Assembly: GCF_037893015.1 (NCBI RefSeq)
Contig: NC_133666.1
Location: 265,339,530 to 265,403,529, forward strand
Length of the DNA: 64,000 nt
Source of the DNA: Macrotis lagotis
Taxonomy: Eukaryota > Chordata > Mammalia > Peramelemorphia > Peramelidae
Direction: 5' to 3'
Below are positions 32,790 to 44,490 of this stretch, in pieces. The number at the start of each line of letters is the position of its first letter. The first letter of the stretch is position 1. The translations under genes and the position numbers were made by a program. A model generated the notes under the pieces. The model did no database searches, was not told where the DNA came from, and saw only the letters and a list, made by a program, of their open reading frames with translations.

Positions 32790-32930
32790 GGTTTTGAAAC
32801 CCTACTCTGCCATTTATTAGCTCTATGAACACTTAGATTATGTGGGCTTTAGTTTTATCATCTACAAAATGAGGAAGGAGGGGCATGATAGCTTCTCAGA
32901 TCCCTTCCAGCTTTGAATCAATGATTCAAT
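32790..32930 (+). mobile_element. MIR-like SINE, sense
   Basis: 'gaaaccctactctgccattt', 'tttatcatctacaaaatgag', 'ctcagatcccttccagcttt'. Confidence 0.7.
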
Positions 32931-32999
32931 CAATCAGTCTATCAATAATCATTTATTGGTACTTAAATATCTACTTGGTGTTAGATACTGGTTTTTTAA

Positions 33000-33144
33000 T
33001 CTAATTTATTTAAGGCAATGGGGTTAATTGACTTGCCCAAGGTCACACAGCTAAGAAATTATTAAGGGTTTGAGGCTGGAATTGAATTCAGATCCTGCTG
33101 ACTCCAAGGCTGGTATTCTGTCCACTGCGCCACCTAGCTGCCCT
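33000..33144 (-). mobile_element. tRNA-derived marsupial SINE, antisense
   Basis: Complete reverse SINE with head 'cgccacctagctgccct'. Perfect 17-bp target-site duplication 'agatactggttttttaa' at 32983-32999 and 33145-33161. Confidence 0.97.
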
Positions 33145-33161
33145 AGATACTGGTTTTTTAA

Positions 33162-33429
33162 AATAAATCTCCAGTTTCCATCTCTGATATCCAACAAATT
33201 GACAAGACTACTATCTGGTTGATGGAAATGATTTGAAAGGTGAGAGAGACTCGGTCAGAGTGGATAGGATTTAGATGCTAAATATATTTTCTAAGGTAAT
33301 CATTAGAAGCAAAAGCTTCTTGATGCTAAGTTACCTATAATAATGAACTTTTCAGTCCTTATGTTACTTTCCCTAGGCCCTAGGTAACAGACCAAGTTTG
33401 TAAATGTAGAATAGAATTAAATGGCTTCC
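33162..33429. other. unassigned sequence
   Basis: No family recognised. Confidence 0.4.
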
Positions 33430-34150
33430 ATTGAAGATGTCATGGGTGTCAACCCCATCAATGAACTATCCATTTAGAATGGTCAATGTGTATGTGATTT
33501 TGTGACCCCATGGACCACAATTTGCTGGGGCCTTATATCATCCACTATCTCTGGAGGTCTGTTCAAGTTCTTATTTATTGGTTCTGTGATACTATCTCTC
33601 CATTTCATCCTCTGCAGACCCCTTGCCTTTTTGCCTTCAATCTTTCCCAAAATTATGGGTTTTCTCCCCCTAATGAACCCTGTTTTTTCATTATACGACC
33701 AGAGTTTTAAGCTTAAATTTCTTAATTTGACTTTCCAGTGAATAGTGTGAATTAATTTCTATAAGGATTAACTGATTTGATCTCTTTACTGTCCAAGAGA
33801 TGTTCAAAAGTTTTCTCTAGCACCACAATTCAAAACTGTTGATTTTGAGGCACTCAGCTTGCTTTCTTTTTAGTCCATCTTTCACAGCAATACACCACTA
33901 CTGGGGGAAAAAATAAAACTTTCACTACATGAACCTTTGTCAGCAAGGTGATATCTCTGCTTTTTATATGCTGTCCACATTTGCCAGGACTTTTCTTCCA
34001 AAAAAAGCAAATATCTTTTAATTTCATGGCTGTAGTCACCATCTGCAGTGATCTTTGAGTCCAAGTATATAAAATATGACACTGTTTCTATTTCTTCTCC
34101 CTCTATTTGCCAAGAAATGATGGGATCAGTTGCCTAGAAATTGGACAACG
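33430..34150 (-). mobile_element. RTE/BovB-like LINE 3' fragment, antisense
   Basis: On the minus strand, 34082-33854 reads in two overlapping frames as the C-terminal region of an RTE-type reverse transcriptase. It gives 'YLDSKITADGDYSHEIKR' in one frame and 'KSRDITLLTKVHVVKVLFF' then 'CCERWT' in the other, which is the order seen in BovB ORF2. The left part (33500-33850) continues towards the 3' end. A frameshift between the two frames and other breaks make it dead. RTE/BovB elements are known in marsupials and are noted for horizontal transfer between vertebrates. Whether this is BovB proper or another RTE is not decided here. Confidence 0.82.
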
Positions 34151-34324
34151 GCTTGCTAGTTGTATGAGGAATGGATTTATTTGTTAGGGAATGAACTAGG
34201 AAACCTCTAAGTTACCACCCATTTCTAGGTTTCTCAGATTCTCAGAGTGAAATTAAGATCCAGAGAAATTAAATGACTTTTCCAAGGTAATGAAATTGGG
34301 GAATAACAGTCACAGAGGATATGT

Positions 34325-34490
34325 GATCATTCATCTGAGTCTTAATCATTTTGTCCATAAAATGAGATTAATAGTTTCAGCTACCTCTCAGGATGGTTTT
34401 GTTAATCAAATAATATAACATGTAAAATCCTTTGCAGATCCTAAAGAATATAAATTCTAGTACTATTATTGCTATCATCATTATATAAAT
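34325..34490 (+). mobile_element. MIR 3' half, sense
   Basis: 'cattttgtccataaaatgag', 'ctacctctcaggatggtttt', 'aatcctttgcagatcctaaa', 'ctagtactattattgct'. Confidence 0.75.
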
Positions 34491-34959
34491 TACCTCATAA
34501 ATGGCTAAATAAATGATTTTAGAAGAGACGTTGATCCTTTCCCTCATGTAAATCAAATAATTTCCCCACTCCTTCCTTAGGAGATTATATAATTAGTTGC
34601 ATTTACACATAGATGTATATATATATAACATGTATACATGTGCATTTGTGCATACATACCATACACATCATCTCAACATCTAGTTCATCTGGTCATCAGC
34701 CTTGTGGTAAGAAGGCTCTAAGTTCTTAGATAGGTAGGTCCTTAGTCAAGGAACATTGATTCCTTGACTAGATCCAGACTTGAAGATTTTCTTCCAATGC
34801 CTTTGAGAATCTGAAATCCCTGAATATCATGGTGAGTCATTAGAGCAGAATTTTAGTAGAAAATACAAAAATCAATCAATTATTTAAATATATTTGGTTA
34901 CTATTTTGATAGATACAACAATAAAAACAACAATAACAACAAAATAAGAACTAGGCTCA
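34491..34959. other. unassigned sequence
   Basis: No family recognised. A short ATATAT/ACATG patch lies at about 34608-34650. Confidence 0.4.
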
Positions 34960-35155
34960 GGAGACCTAAGTTTGAACTCAGATTCTAACAATGAATCCAA
35001 ATTTATACTTCTTGAGAAATCCCCAGGTCTCAGTTTCCTCATCTGTACACTAGGGATATAGATACTTATCCCACTTACCTCATAGGACTGTTGTAATGGA
35101 TGTGTTTTGCAGATCCTAAAATTTTATACAAAGAATTAGTGTGATGATTTGGGAC
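34960..35155 (+). mobile_element. MIR, sense
   Basis: 'caggagacctaagtttgaac', 'tcagtttcctcatctgtaca', 'cctcataggactgttgtaat', 'gatcctaaaattttatac'. Confidence 0.82.
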
Positions 35156-35202
35156 TGATTTAGAATTTTTTTCATTGAATTATTACATTAAATTCCAGTT
35201 CT

Positions 35203-35355
35203 GGGCGGCTAGGTGGCACAGTGGATAGAGCACCGGCCTTGGAGTCAGGAGTACCTGGGTTCAAATCCAGTCTCAGACACTTAATAATTACCTAGCTGTG
35301 TGGCCTTGGGCAAGCCACTTAACCCCATTGCCTAGCAAAAACCTAAAAAAAAAAA
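35203..35355 (+). mobile_element. tRNA-derived marsupial SINE, sense
   Basis: Near-consensus element from 'gggcggctaggtggcacagt' to 'gcctagcaaaaacc' and an A tail. Flanks 'aattccagttct' (35191-35202) and 'aatcccagttct' (35356-35367) differ at one base. Confidence 0.97.
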
Positions 35356-35478
35356 AATCCCAGTTCTTCCTAATATCCAAGAGAGCCATTATAACAACTG
35401 ATCTCTCAGCTGATGTACCTTTTTGAAGATAGATGACATTTTTTCCCTTTAGATGATAGTAACTACAGTCTGTGTTAC

Positions 35479-35479
<1 letters not shown>

Positions 35480-35521
<42 letters not shown>
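35480..35521. repeat. (TG)n microsatellite
   Basis: About 20 uninterrupted TG units. Confidence 0.97.
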
Positions 35522-35524
<3 letters not shown>

Positions 35525-35786
35525 GTATTAGGGTTGTGCGATGGGGAATAGAGTAGCACTTGAAAGCAAAAGGAGCTATGACAGAGAGATGGAAGTCAAA
35601 GGTGTTTTGATTTACATGGGAATATCTGGATATTTTTATCTATTCAAATAAAAATTTAATAAATCTCTTTACATGAATATTACAAAGGTATTTGGCTTGT
35701 GTGAGTCATGTACTGCTAAAAAAATGAATTTTATAATGGGGCTTGTGGAGGTATGAAAGAATCTTGATTTCTTTTTTCTCTCCTAG

Positions 35787-35925
35787 TTATGCAAGAGGAA
35801 AAGTATCTTTGAAATTCAAGGAAGGACATATTGAAAAACTTATGCATATTAGTGACTAGAAATAACCACTGCAATCACACTCATAAAGGTCCTTGTCTAA
35901 TAAATATTTATTTTAATTTGATGCT
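35787..35925 (+). other. terminal-exon-like segment, weak
   Basis: A strong acceptor ('cttttttctctcctag', ending 35786) is followed by a 23-codon open frame from 35788 to a TAG at 35857-35859. The polyadenylation hexamer AATAAA follows at 35899-35904. The arrangement is that of a short last exon. No upstream exon and no recognisable protein motif are found, so it may be coincidence in AT-rich DNA. Confidence 0.15.
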
Positions 35926-37425
35926 ATCTACCTAGCTAGAATCATAATGTTAGTCTGAATGGCATAGATTAATAAACCAATACTAGTATTTGGGCAGAAT
36001 TGGGCCAACTGCATCTGTAAAGGTACACATAACATATTTAGAGATTTATCTGAGTTCCTTTGGGCTTTGGGGGACTGGGTAAATTATACTGATCTAAGGT
36101 GCTAGGCCATCCTGTAGATATACACAAATAATCTATGACTGGTTCAGATTTATATTACAATATGCCATTAGAAGTCAGAACCTTCACCCTTTAAACTTTC
36201 ATTCCTCAAAAGGTAGTCATTATCCAATTCTATAAATATTCACTAAGTGAACATTTTGTGACAAATAGAAGATAGCTGTTCTGTAGTCATGAAGACCTGG
36301 GTTCAAGTCAATGTCTCTGACATAGTGGGTATCCAGGGGTAAATAACTCAACTTTCAGTGCCCTCATCAACTCTGTGGAAATTGGAAGGAGGGCTTTTTG
36401 ACTAAAAATGAGAATGGCACATGGCCAATTTCTTCTACTTCTTTCAATTTCTCCTTTTCGTAGCAAATATTTTGCTAAATGAGTGACTATGGTAACCTGA
36501 GACCACACCAGGAAAGGGTAAAAGGAAATGTGGACAAGTTTTACATACTCAAGAGCTTTATTAAAAGATATTCTTCTAAGATTCCTAGAAAAAGGAGTTG
36601 CATATTGTGAGCCTCCCAATCATTGCAATGCTATGGCAATGTCCCATGTTGTAGAGTTGTAAGCTCCAGAGGTACTGCCTAGATTTCTTTTTTGTAATGT
36701 TAAAGTCCTATATGTAATGTGAGTTACCAGTGGCTACATTTTAGGTGGTTTAGGTGCTAATTGGTAGTGAAGAAGCTCCTTTCATACCTATACTTCAGGA
36801 ATTTTGAGCACAGTGGTTGTTTGTGGGAGATGAGAATATGAATGTAAAGAGGTTTTATTTTTTAATTTACTCAAAGTAGATCAAAAAAGGAAACATGCAG
36901 GATTTTATCTAAGATACCAGGCATTGTGAGGTTACCTAGGCTCAGATGGATACTTTTTTAAAGTTATAGGCCAAAAAAGGGGGAAGAATTTCTGAATTGG
37001 TTTTTAAGCAACAAAAAAGGCAAGAGAAAATTAACATTTTTCAGATATATGTCAATTTGTCACTACATGGCAAATGCCAGGTGAATGATTTTCAGTAGTT
37101 CACTTAAGTAAGAGATCAAAGGCCTCATCAAGGTGCTAATGATCCCCCCCCCCCTTACCTTTGGGATTCTATATGTGAAAACTATTTTAGAGTCCACAGG
37201 GGAGGGGTGATATAATTCTCATATACAAAAACCCCAATAAGGACTTAAAGGCCTTGCCTATTAATGTAACTATGGATAAATGTGTATTTCATAAGAATCA
37301 GAATTAATTCATTTATATTTTTTCAGAGTGAGGAAGAACTGCTCTTGCAATTAGAAAATTTTAAAAAGTAAAACCATATCCTTATAGACATAATAAGAAA
37401 GAGGTTTCTAAAATATTTTAAAAGG
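35926..37425. other. unassigned sequence
   Basis: No gene recognised. A 103-codon minus-strand frame (36308-36619) has no known motif. A SINE scrap 'gaagacctgggttcaagtca' lies near 36290. A run of about 12 C sits at 37142-37153. Confidence 0.4.
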
Positions 37426-37434
37426 ATATGGAAT

Positions 37435-37593
37435 TGGGGTGGCTAGGTGGCATAGTGGATAAATCACCAGCCCTGGAGTAAGGAGTACCTGGGTTCAAAT
37501 CTGGTCTCAGACACTTAATAATTACCTGGCTGTGTGCCCTTGGGCAAGCCACTTAACCCCATTTGCCTTGCAAAAATCCTAAAAAAAAAAAGG
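37435..37593 (+). mobile_element. tRNA-derived marsupial SINE, sense
   Basis: 'ggggtggctaggtggcatag' to 'ccttgcaaaaatcct' plus A tail. Flanking 'tatggaat' copies at 37427-37434 and 37594-37601 are the clear part of the target-site duplication. Confidence 0.96.
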
Positions 37594-37601
37594 TATGGAA
37601 T

Positions 37602-38529
37602 GATTGAAATCAGACATTATGGAAAGCATTATAGTAGTTAATAATTTATTGATCCTCCACTGACTGTAAGTTAAAGAGAGGTCATGAACCTGCACTGGTT
37701 CAGAGAGTTTCCATATCAGGAGTATCTTAATAAACAGAATCATAGATTAGGACCCCAACACTCTACCTTCCATCCCAAATACTCATATCCCCAAAAGAAA
37801 AACTAAAGCAAACCAATAAACAATGTGCTGAACACCTGCTACTCCTCTCTATCCCCCAAAAAGATACAGGAAAAAATACATAAATTAGTCCAACAGAAAA
37901 AAAAATGTCAAGTTCTTTGTAGGTCTTGGGGATCTAAAATGAAAACAAAAAACAAAAAACAAAAATAGTCTAACTTTAATCACTTTACTATCACTTTATT
38001 AAGTTAATCCTTTCACTCATTGTATTTGTATCACCAGCACCTAATATAGCACATCTCACCTAGTTGGTGCTTAAGAAACATCTTTCTGATTGATGGAGGT
38101 TACATACATACAAACATACATAAGTATACATATGATACCTGCAAATGTCCTCAATATTCATGTGTGTGAATGAGTAGCAGATGCTTTCTTATGATGTCAA
38201 CAGAAACTAGTCAATGAAATGCAATGACTCTCTATTAGTATTCTTATATTTGTGTTGTATATTATTATACATGTTCCCTATCCTGAGAGCTCTGATATGA
38301 AGATCTTTTACCCCTTCCTGCTCATCACTATGATAGAACTAGCTAACTGAATCGAATACTTTAAATATTCAAAATATTTAAGTATTTAAAGTCTGTGACT
38401 ATTTTGAAACTAAGAGGATTGAAGGGATTTGAGAGCCAAGTGAAAAATAGCTTAAGGCAGATCCAGTTCAGAAGGAGTAGGAAATGAACAGAGGGAGAAA
38501 GTTTAGGGAAGGTCTAAATTCTTGAAATA
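37602..38529. other. unassigned sequence
   Basis: No gene recognised. Around 37970-38100 an L2-like tail ('caccagcacctaatatagca', 'gttggtgcttaagaaac') may be present. Confidence 0.4.
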
Positions 38530-38960
38530 GTGAAAAGGGTGCAGATTCTGAAAACAGGACAGACATAGGTTCAAAACTTGTTTCTAATACTTATTAACTG
38601 TGTGAATCTGGACAAGACATTTGGAAAGTCCATTGTATTTGGAGTCAGATGACCTAGATTCAAATTCCAAGACTATCAATTATCATTATGATTATTATTA
38701 TAAGTTTGAAAAAGGTAACAAATTTCATATCCTTCTTTTGTGAAATTAGGGTTTTGTATTAATTTATTTTTAAGGTATCCTTCAGCTCAAGAAATCTGTG
38801 ATCCTAAGACCTCTTTGTCCCAGTTTCCTGACTGTTAAATGGAGAAATAAATAGCTATATTTGGGTCTCAGGGTTGTCATGGAAATCAAATGAGATATAT
38901 GCAAAGTTCTCTAGTCATCTTAAAGATGTAGAAAATATACAGCTATTATTATTAGGGGGA
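38530..38960 (+). mobile_element. diverged MIR/CORE-SINE pieces, sense
   Basis: 'gacataggttcaaaacttg' near 38565, 'gagtcagatgacctagattc' near 38642, and a 3' half with 'cagtttcctgactgttaaat', 'cagggttgtcatggaaatca'. There are probably at least two elements. Confidence 0.65.
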
Positions 38961-39734
38961 AAAGAAAGAATATAGGTTTATAATGAGCACACATAAAGAA
39001 TTGAGAAAGCCCAGACATTAGCAGCTACAAATCACAGTTCCCTGACCTGGCATTCCTCTAGAGTAAAGGAGCTACTCTTCATGACTCATTCGTTCTTCCT
39101 TTGAAGGGCTTTGCAAGGACTTAGAAAAACTGAGATTTTTTTTTTTACTTGACATAAATCTTGTCAATAATTAAGTGAATGTGTCCTTTAATCTCATTAT
39201 TAGTTGTTCATTATGCTTTACTATTCTGAGAGTACAACAGCCAGAAATGGTCTGGTCTGAAGGAGATTGTTACTAACTGGATATGGAAGAAAATAGACAA
39301 GAATGTCAATTGGACAGGAAGGAATAGAGAATCCATTTTCCCTCTTGGCCTTCCTTTCTCAACCACCAGAACAAATGGGAAGGAAAAGACTCCCCAACCC
39401 ATCCTGAAGAAATACATCTGCCAAAAGTATGCACAAGCCAAGGTCTTCATGATTAGATCAATTCTGCTTCCTGTCATCTCATTAAAACTCAAGAGCAGTG
39501 AGTTTTATGTATACTAACGAGATCCACATTCTCCATTGCAGAAGAGCACAACTCAGCTTTGGCAGCCTTCAATTTCTAGAGGATGAGGTTTTTAATCATA
39601 TAAAAGACAAATTTTAGTAATCATTTCAGATTGAGCATCACAACATCCAGAAAAAACATACACATAAAATTCATATATCAGAAATTGATTATTTTATTAC
39701 AGAATATACAGAGATCTTCAAAATTTTTAGAATC
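38961..39734. other. unassigned, single-copy-looking sequence
   Basis: No repeat is recognised. A 93-codon minus-strand frame (39211-39492) has no known motif. Confidence 0.4.
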
Positions 39735-39870
39735 CAATCCCCTTCTTGAATAAATTAGAAAACTGAGCAGTAAAGAGATTAAGAGGTCTTTCTGAGGTCA
39801 TATACATAGTGGAGAACAAATAGTAAAATCTAAGTTTACTGGCTCCTAACCTGAGGTCCTATCTGTCATA
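39735..39870 (-). mobile_element. MIR-like SINE, antisense
   Basis: 'aaaactgagcagtaaagaga', 'gaggtctttctgaggtcata', 'ctggctcctaacctgaggtc'. Confidence 0.55.
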
Positions 39871-39889
39871 TCAGTGGAACTTAAGGAAA

Positions 39890-40018
39890 AGAGGGGCTGG
39901 TTTAAAATCAGGGACCTGGGTTCAAATTGCAACTCTAAAATTTACTCCCTCTTTGGTTTCTATCAAGTTCATCCTTAGCTTCATTAACTGTAAAAATGAA
40001 GAAATTGAACTACATGAT
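39890..40018 (+). mobile_element. CORE-SINE, sense
   Basis: 'aatcagggacctgggttcaa', 'cttcattaactgtaaaaat', 'gaagaaattgaactacatga'. Confidence 0.65.
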
Positions 40019-40019
40019 A

Positions 40020-40140
40020 TTTTTTAAGATAATCAGGGCTAAGTGACTTGCCTAGGGTCCCAGAGATAGTTTCTAAAACTGGATTTGAACTCAGGTCTTC
40101 CTGACTTCAGAGTTGATGTTCTATCCACTGCACCACCTAC
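40020..40140 (-). mobile_element. tRNA-derived SINE, antisense, older copy
   Basis: 'gggctaagtgacttgcctag', 'actggatttgaactcaggtc', 'gttctatccactgcaccacc'. Confidence 0.85.
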
Positions 40141-40499
40141 TTATGTCTACATGACCCTTAAGTCCCCTTGTAACTTTATGATTTCTGAAAAATGCTACTA
40201 AGTCACTCATTGATGCTTTCTCTGTTTTTCTGTTTCTATTTTTGTCATTAAAATTTATTCCAACATATTCCAAAATATAGATGATTCCAGTGAAACGAAT
40301 GCAAGAAGTCATGATGGAGAGTATTTCTATCAACATATTCTTGATGAGTCAAGAATATCAACCTAAAATCAAAATGCTTTTATGAAAAAAAAAATGAGCT
40401 AAGAGGCTATAGGTAGATAGGCCTTAATTTATAAAGTATTTTAGCAAAGGTGTAGGTTTATTTAACAGCAACTGTTTTGATGAAAAGAAAGTTTGTTTT

Positions 40500-40609
40500 A
40501 GGGTCAGAGGATCTGGATTTGAACTCCAGCTCTACCATTTCCTATCTGTGTGACCTTGGACAATTCTTAACCTCCCTGTGCTTTAATTTCCTCATCTGAA
40601 AATGAGAGA

Positions 40610-40611
<2 letters not shown>
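40500..40611 (+). mobile_element. MIR/CORE-SINE, sense
   Basis: 'gatctggatttgaactccag', 'tgtgtgaccttggacaattc', 'aatttcctcatctgaaaatg'. It is cut by the adjoining TG tract. Confidence 0.8.

Positions 40612-40652
<41 letters not shown>
40612..40652. repeat. (TG)n microsatellite
   Basis: About 20 TG units directly after a SINE. Confidence 0.97.
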
Positions 40653-40658
<6 letters not shown>

Positions 40659-40659
40659 C

Positions 40660-40830
40660 CCTTTTTGACTGTCTGGTGAAAGCAACCCACTCATCAGAAT
40701 AACATTTCTAAGTGTATAAAATGAAATATGGAGAAATACAAAGGAAATTAATTATAATGAAATATATATATATATATATATATATTTTAAAAATTCATGG
40801 ACCCTAGGTTAAGAACCCCTGACTTGATAG
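40660..40830. mobile_element. hAT Charlie-like relic
   Basis: 'aaaattcatggaccctaggt' followed by 'taagaacccctg' is a Charlie-type end. Its reverse resembles the left part of 25695-25885. An (AT)n tract at about 40763-40785 lies inside. Confidence 0.5.
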
Positions 40831-40989
40831 TATCTAAAGAAGTCTCTCTTCCTTCTTTAACTCTTATGATTCTAAGTAAATAATAATAATGATGATGATA
40901 ATGAAAATAATAATAATAAAAAATAGGTTGGGGAATTGGGAGAGACACCCAACAGCAGGTCAGAAATAATACAACTTTAGTAGTTACAA

Positions 40990-41225
40990 CAATTATTTTA
41001 TATATTATTTTAAAATTTCCAAAGCACTATACAAATAGAAAACTGAAAACTGTATTTTTCACAACATCCTAGGAGACAGGTGAACAAACTAAGGTAAACA
41101 GAGGTTAAGTGATTTGCTAAGGAACCCATGATGGTGACGATGATGATGATGATGATGTCTGAGGATAGATTTGTTCTCAAGTCTTCCTGACTCTAGGTTC
41201 AATCATTACACCATCTCACTGCTGA
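40990..41225 (-). mobile_element. MIR/CORE-SINE, antisense, with (GAT)n
   Basis: 'ccaaagcactatacaaatag', 'gaacaaactaaggtaaacag', 'aggttaagtgatttgctaag', 'caagtcttcctgactctagg'. A GAT triplet tract has grown inside at 41128-41157. Confidence 0.8.
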
Positions 41226-42363
41226 AATTTAAAAGTTTAAGTATATTGTTAACCAAAGTGCTCTGTCCTGTAACTTAGTGTCTTTGTGCAAGTCAGGTCC
41301 CAAACCTTGAATTTTTTCTGTTCAAACTTCTATATTGTAAATGAGGCCAAAGCAATTATATTAACCACTATTCTTTCCCTATCCATATATAAACTCCATA
41401 CCTTAAGGAACAAAAAGTCTTGACTATTAAAATTTCCCAGAAATTCAAACCCTTTGCATATACACAAGTGACTTATTGCACATCTGAGAGTTTTTAACCA
41501 ACATAATTTGGAATTTATGTGGCTTATACAAATCCATGGAGTTTCTATAAGAAATGCTTGGAAAAGTAAGAGGTTTTGCTTCTAGACACAAGGTGATTGG
41601 GAGGAGTCCAGCACTGGAATTGTTTCTATAACTGCCCCCATAGGAAAATAACTCAGAAGTTCCAACCAATCCCAGTTTTCCATATTAGCTCTTAGTTCTG
41701 ACCACTCTCAATTTCCTGAGTCCAAGTGTGGTGGCGGAGTTGCTTTTTCCCTGCGGTGTTTGGATGGTGGGTGTGCTGCCACAGATTTTGTGCAATTGTG
41801 CTGAAATGTGTCACCACCAGCACCTGTTTCCTTCCCTGGCATGAACAGCAGATGTACTGTAGGTTTGACTTTAATTAAATGTACTTTGTTTTTCTTGCTA
41901 ATCTCCTCTCTGGTAAACTCATGTTCATCATAAGTGAGAAAAAGCTGAGAAATACTGAATTATGGGGAGATGAAAGAGAAATCAAAGGTCTAGATTAGCC
42001 TTTTGACATAAAAATCATCTATTTCAAGTTAGTAGGGAACATTTCAGGAATAAAATTCAAAAAACAAATATTTACTGAAGGTCCAAGGCTTGGCACTTGA
42101 TGTGATTCTTGCCTTGAGAGAATCTCTACTCTTCTGTATACTCCCGTGGAAAACCTTAACTGTTTGTTCATGATTAAAATTACTTGGAGAGCACAAACAA
42201 ATAGAATTTTTCTTCTGGCTTTAATGAAAGATTGTGGAAAATAACTTGAATTATTGGAGGCTTACTTTCTATCAGATATTAGAAGTAAAGACTTTAATTT
42301 CCTTCATAAAAGGAATAAGGTGGCCCCCAAGACTGAGGTCTTTTTTTTAACACCATAAAAGGT
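41226..42363. other. unassigned, single-copy-looking sequence
   Basis: No repeat recognised over about 1.1 kb. The stretch 41690-41860 is less AT-rich than its surroundings. No coding signal is supported. Confidence 0.4.
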
Positions 42364-42488
42364 AGGGCAGCTAGATGACTCAGTGCATAGAACATGGGTC
42401 CTGGAGTCAGGAGGTGCCTTCATACCCTTAATAATTGCCTAGTTGTGTGACCTTGGACAACCCATTGCCTTAAATAAAAATTTAAAAA
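42364..42488 (+). mobile_element. tRNA-derived marsupial SINE, sense, internally deleted
   Basis: 'agggcagctagatgactcag', 'ggtcctggagtcaggaggtg', 'cccttaataattgcctagtt', 'tgtgaccttggacaaccc'. The B-box to core part is shortened. Confidence 0.88.
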
Positions 42489-42489
42489 A

Positions 42490-43370
42490 ATTTAAAAAGA
42501 AGGGAAATGATCAATATTGGAGGGGATGTAGAAAAATTGGGACACTAATGCATTGTTGATAGAGTTCTGAATGATCTAATCTTTCTGTAGTGCAATTTGG
42601 AATTATGCACAAAGGGCAATAAAAAATGTACATACACTTTGATCCAGGAATACCACTCTTGGGTCTGAGGAGCTCATGAAAAAGGATAAAAATTCCATAT
42701 GTACAAAAATTATTCATAGCAGCTCTTTTTGTAATGGCAAAGAAATGAAAATTGAGGAGATGCCTATCAATTGGGGAATGACTGAACAAATTGTGGTATA
42801 TGAAAGTGATATCTATAAAAAATTATGAGGGAAAGGATTTCAGAAAAGTCTGAAAAAATTTGCATGAATTGATGCTGAGTGAAATGATCAGAACCAGAAG
42901 AACATTATATACACTAAAAATAACATGGGGTGATGGTCAACCATGATGGACTTATTCATTTAAGCAGTATAATAATCAAAGACAATTTTAAAAGACTTGT
43001 GATGGAAAATACCATACATATTCAGAGAAAGAATTGTGGAGTTTAAATGAAGACCAAAGCTTATTATCTTCAGTTTTTAAAAGTTGTCTTCTGTTTTTTT
43101 CTCTTTTCTGTTTTTTCTCTTTAAATTGTTTTCTTCCTTCTGTTTGAATCTGATTCTTCTTTCATGACATGATCAGGATCTATGTTTGGTATGGTTATAA
43201 GTGTAAAACATATATCAGATTGTTTTTGGACAGGAGGAAGGGGAAATGAAGGGAGGAAGGGAGAAAAATGTGAAACTCAAAACCTTGCAAAAAAAAAAGA
43301 TTGGTAAAAACTACCATTGCGTATGGTTGGGAAAAAAATAAATTAAATATTGAAAACAAATCAAACAAAC
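42490..43370 (+). mobile_element. L1 3' end, sense
   Basis: ORF2 C-terminus ('gggacactaatgcattgttg', 'gcacaaagggcaataaaaa', 'tcaattggggaatgactgaa'), then the 3'UTR ('aaaatttgcatgaattgatg', 'tggaaaataccatacatatt') and an A-rich end. Stops interrupt the frame. Confidence 0.9.
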
Positions 43371-43654
43371 AAACAAAAAGCAATGTATAAGAATATGCTT
43401 ATAGGAAAAACTAAAATGTAATTTGCTGGTCTATAAATGAACACATTTAAAATAATATAACATAATCACAGATCCTGGTCAGTTATGCAAACACACTCTG
43501 AAGAGAACATTTTGAATTACTCTTCCCCTTCTCCAGGTAGTGTAGTTTGGAGGAAACATCACTGTCCATAAGTTGTGCCAGGACAATTGTAATTTTTCTG
43601 TGTACACCTGTGATTATAATCTTAAAATTGGAACACAAAGCTTCAAGACTATCT
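43371..43654. other. unassigned sequence
   Basis: No family recognised. Confidence 0.35.
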
Positions 43655-43904
43655 TGGGGTAGATAGGTAGTACAATGTAGTTAAGTTCTAAATTCAAATC
43701 TGGTCTCAGATATTTACTACATGTGTAACCCTGGGAAAGTCATTTAAACTACTATCTGTCTCAGTTTCCTCATTTGTAAAATAAGAATAATAATAGTATA
43801 TATCTCCTAGGGTTGTAGTGAGGATCAAATTAGGTAATATTTATAAAGAGATTTGCAAACCTTCATCACTATAGAAATGTGAGTTATTATTGTTGTTATT
43901 ATTT
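43655..43904 (+). mobile_element. MIR/CORE-SINE, sense
   Basis: 'gtagataggtagtacaatgt', 'taaattcaaatctggtctca', 'tcagtttcctcatttgtaaa', 'gggttgtagtgaggatcaaa', 'gagttattattgttgtta'. Confidence 0.88.
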
Positions 43905-44490
43905 GTTCCAAACCCTACCTAAAACGTGACTTCCATCTATAACATCCCCAACAAGTTTTTCTCTGGTGACCAAGGAAAATAAGTCAGATATTTGAGGGCT
44001 CTTCAAATATTTGAAGACAATAATTCTGCTTGCCCCTAAGCTATTTTTAGGTAAAACCTCCTTGGGTCCTTTGACTAATCATTGTACAACCTAGTTTTTT
44101 TATGCCCTACTCATGCAGGTCACTAACTTATAACTGGTGAAAAAAAGCAACTCATTTTTCAGTGTCCTTCCTAAAATGCAACCCTCATCAAATCTGAACA
44201 GAATAGAGCACAGTGGGGTTATTAACTCCCTGTTCTGAATACTATTCTTCTATCATTGTAGGTAAAGCTTAAATTTTATATTTTTTTTTGGCATACCATG
44301 CCACTGAAACATGATCACTAAAACTCTCAGGTATTCTTACATGAAATTCTATTTAATTATTTCCTTCACTAACTAGTTTAATTTATTAACTAATACATCA
44401 TTATTTAAAAACATTAGAAAAATATGATAATATTATATAAGTTTTTTATTAATGTCATTGGTAAAAATGTTGAAAAGAATAGGATCAAGA
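43905..44490 (-). mobile_element. CR1/L3 LINE fragment, antisense, left part
   Basis: Reverse of CR1/L3 3' sequence: 'gtgtccttcctaaaatgcaa', 'tctgaacagaatagagcaca', 'ttctatcattgtag', then 'aatgtcattggtaaaaatgt'. It stops at 44490 and resumes at 45906 with a repeat of the last 16 bp. Confidence 0.78.

Noticed and set aside
35203..35355. tRNA-like A and B box sequence at SINE heads
   Set aside because: These belong to tRNA-derived SINEs; no anticodon stem-loop with a complete cloverleaf was found.
36308..36619. 103-codon minus-strand frame
   Set aside because: No recognisable motif and no splice or promoter context.
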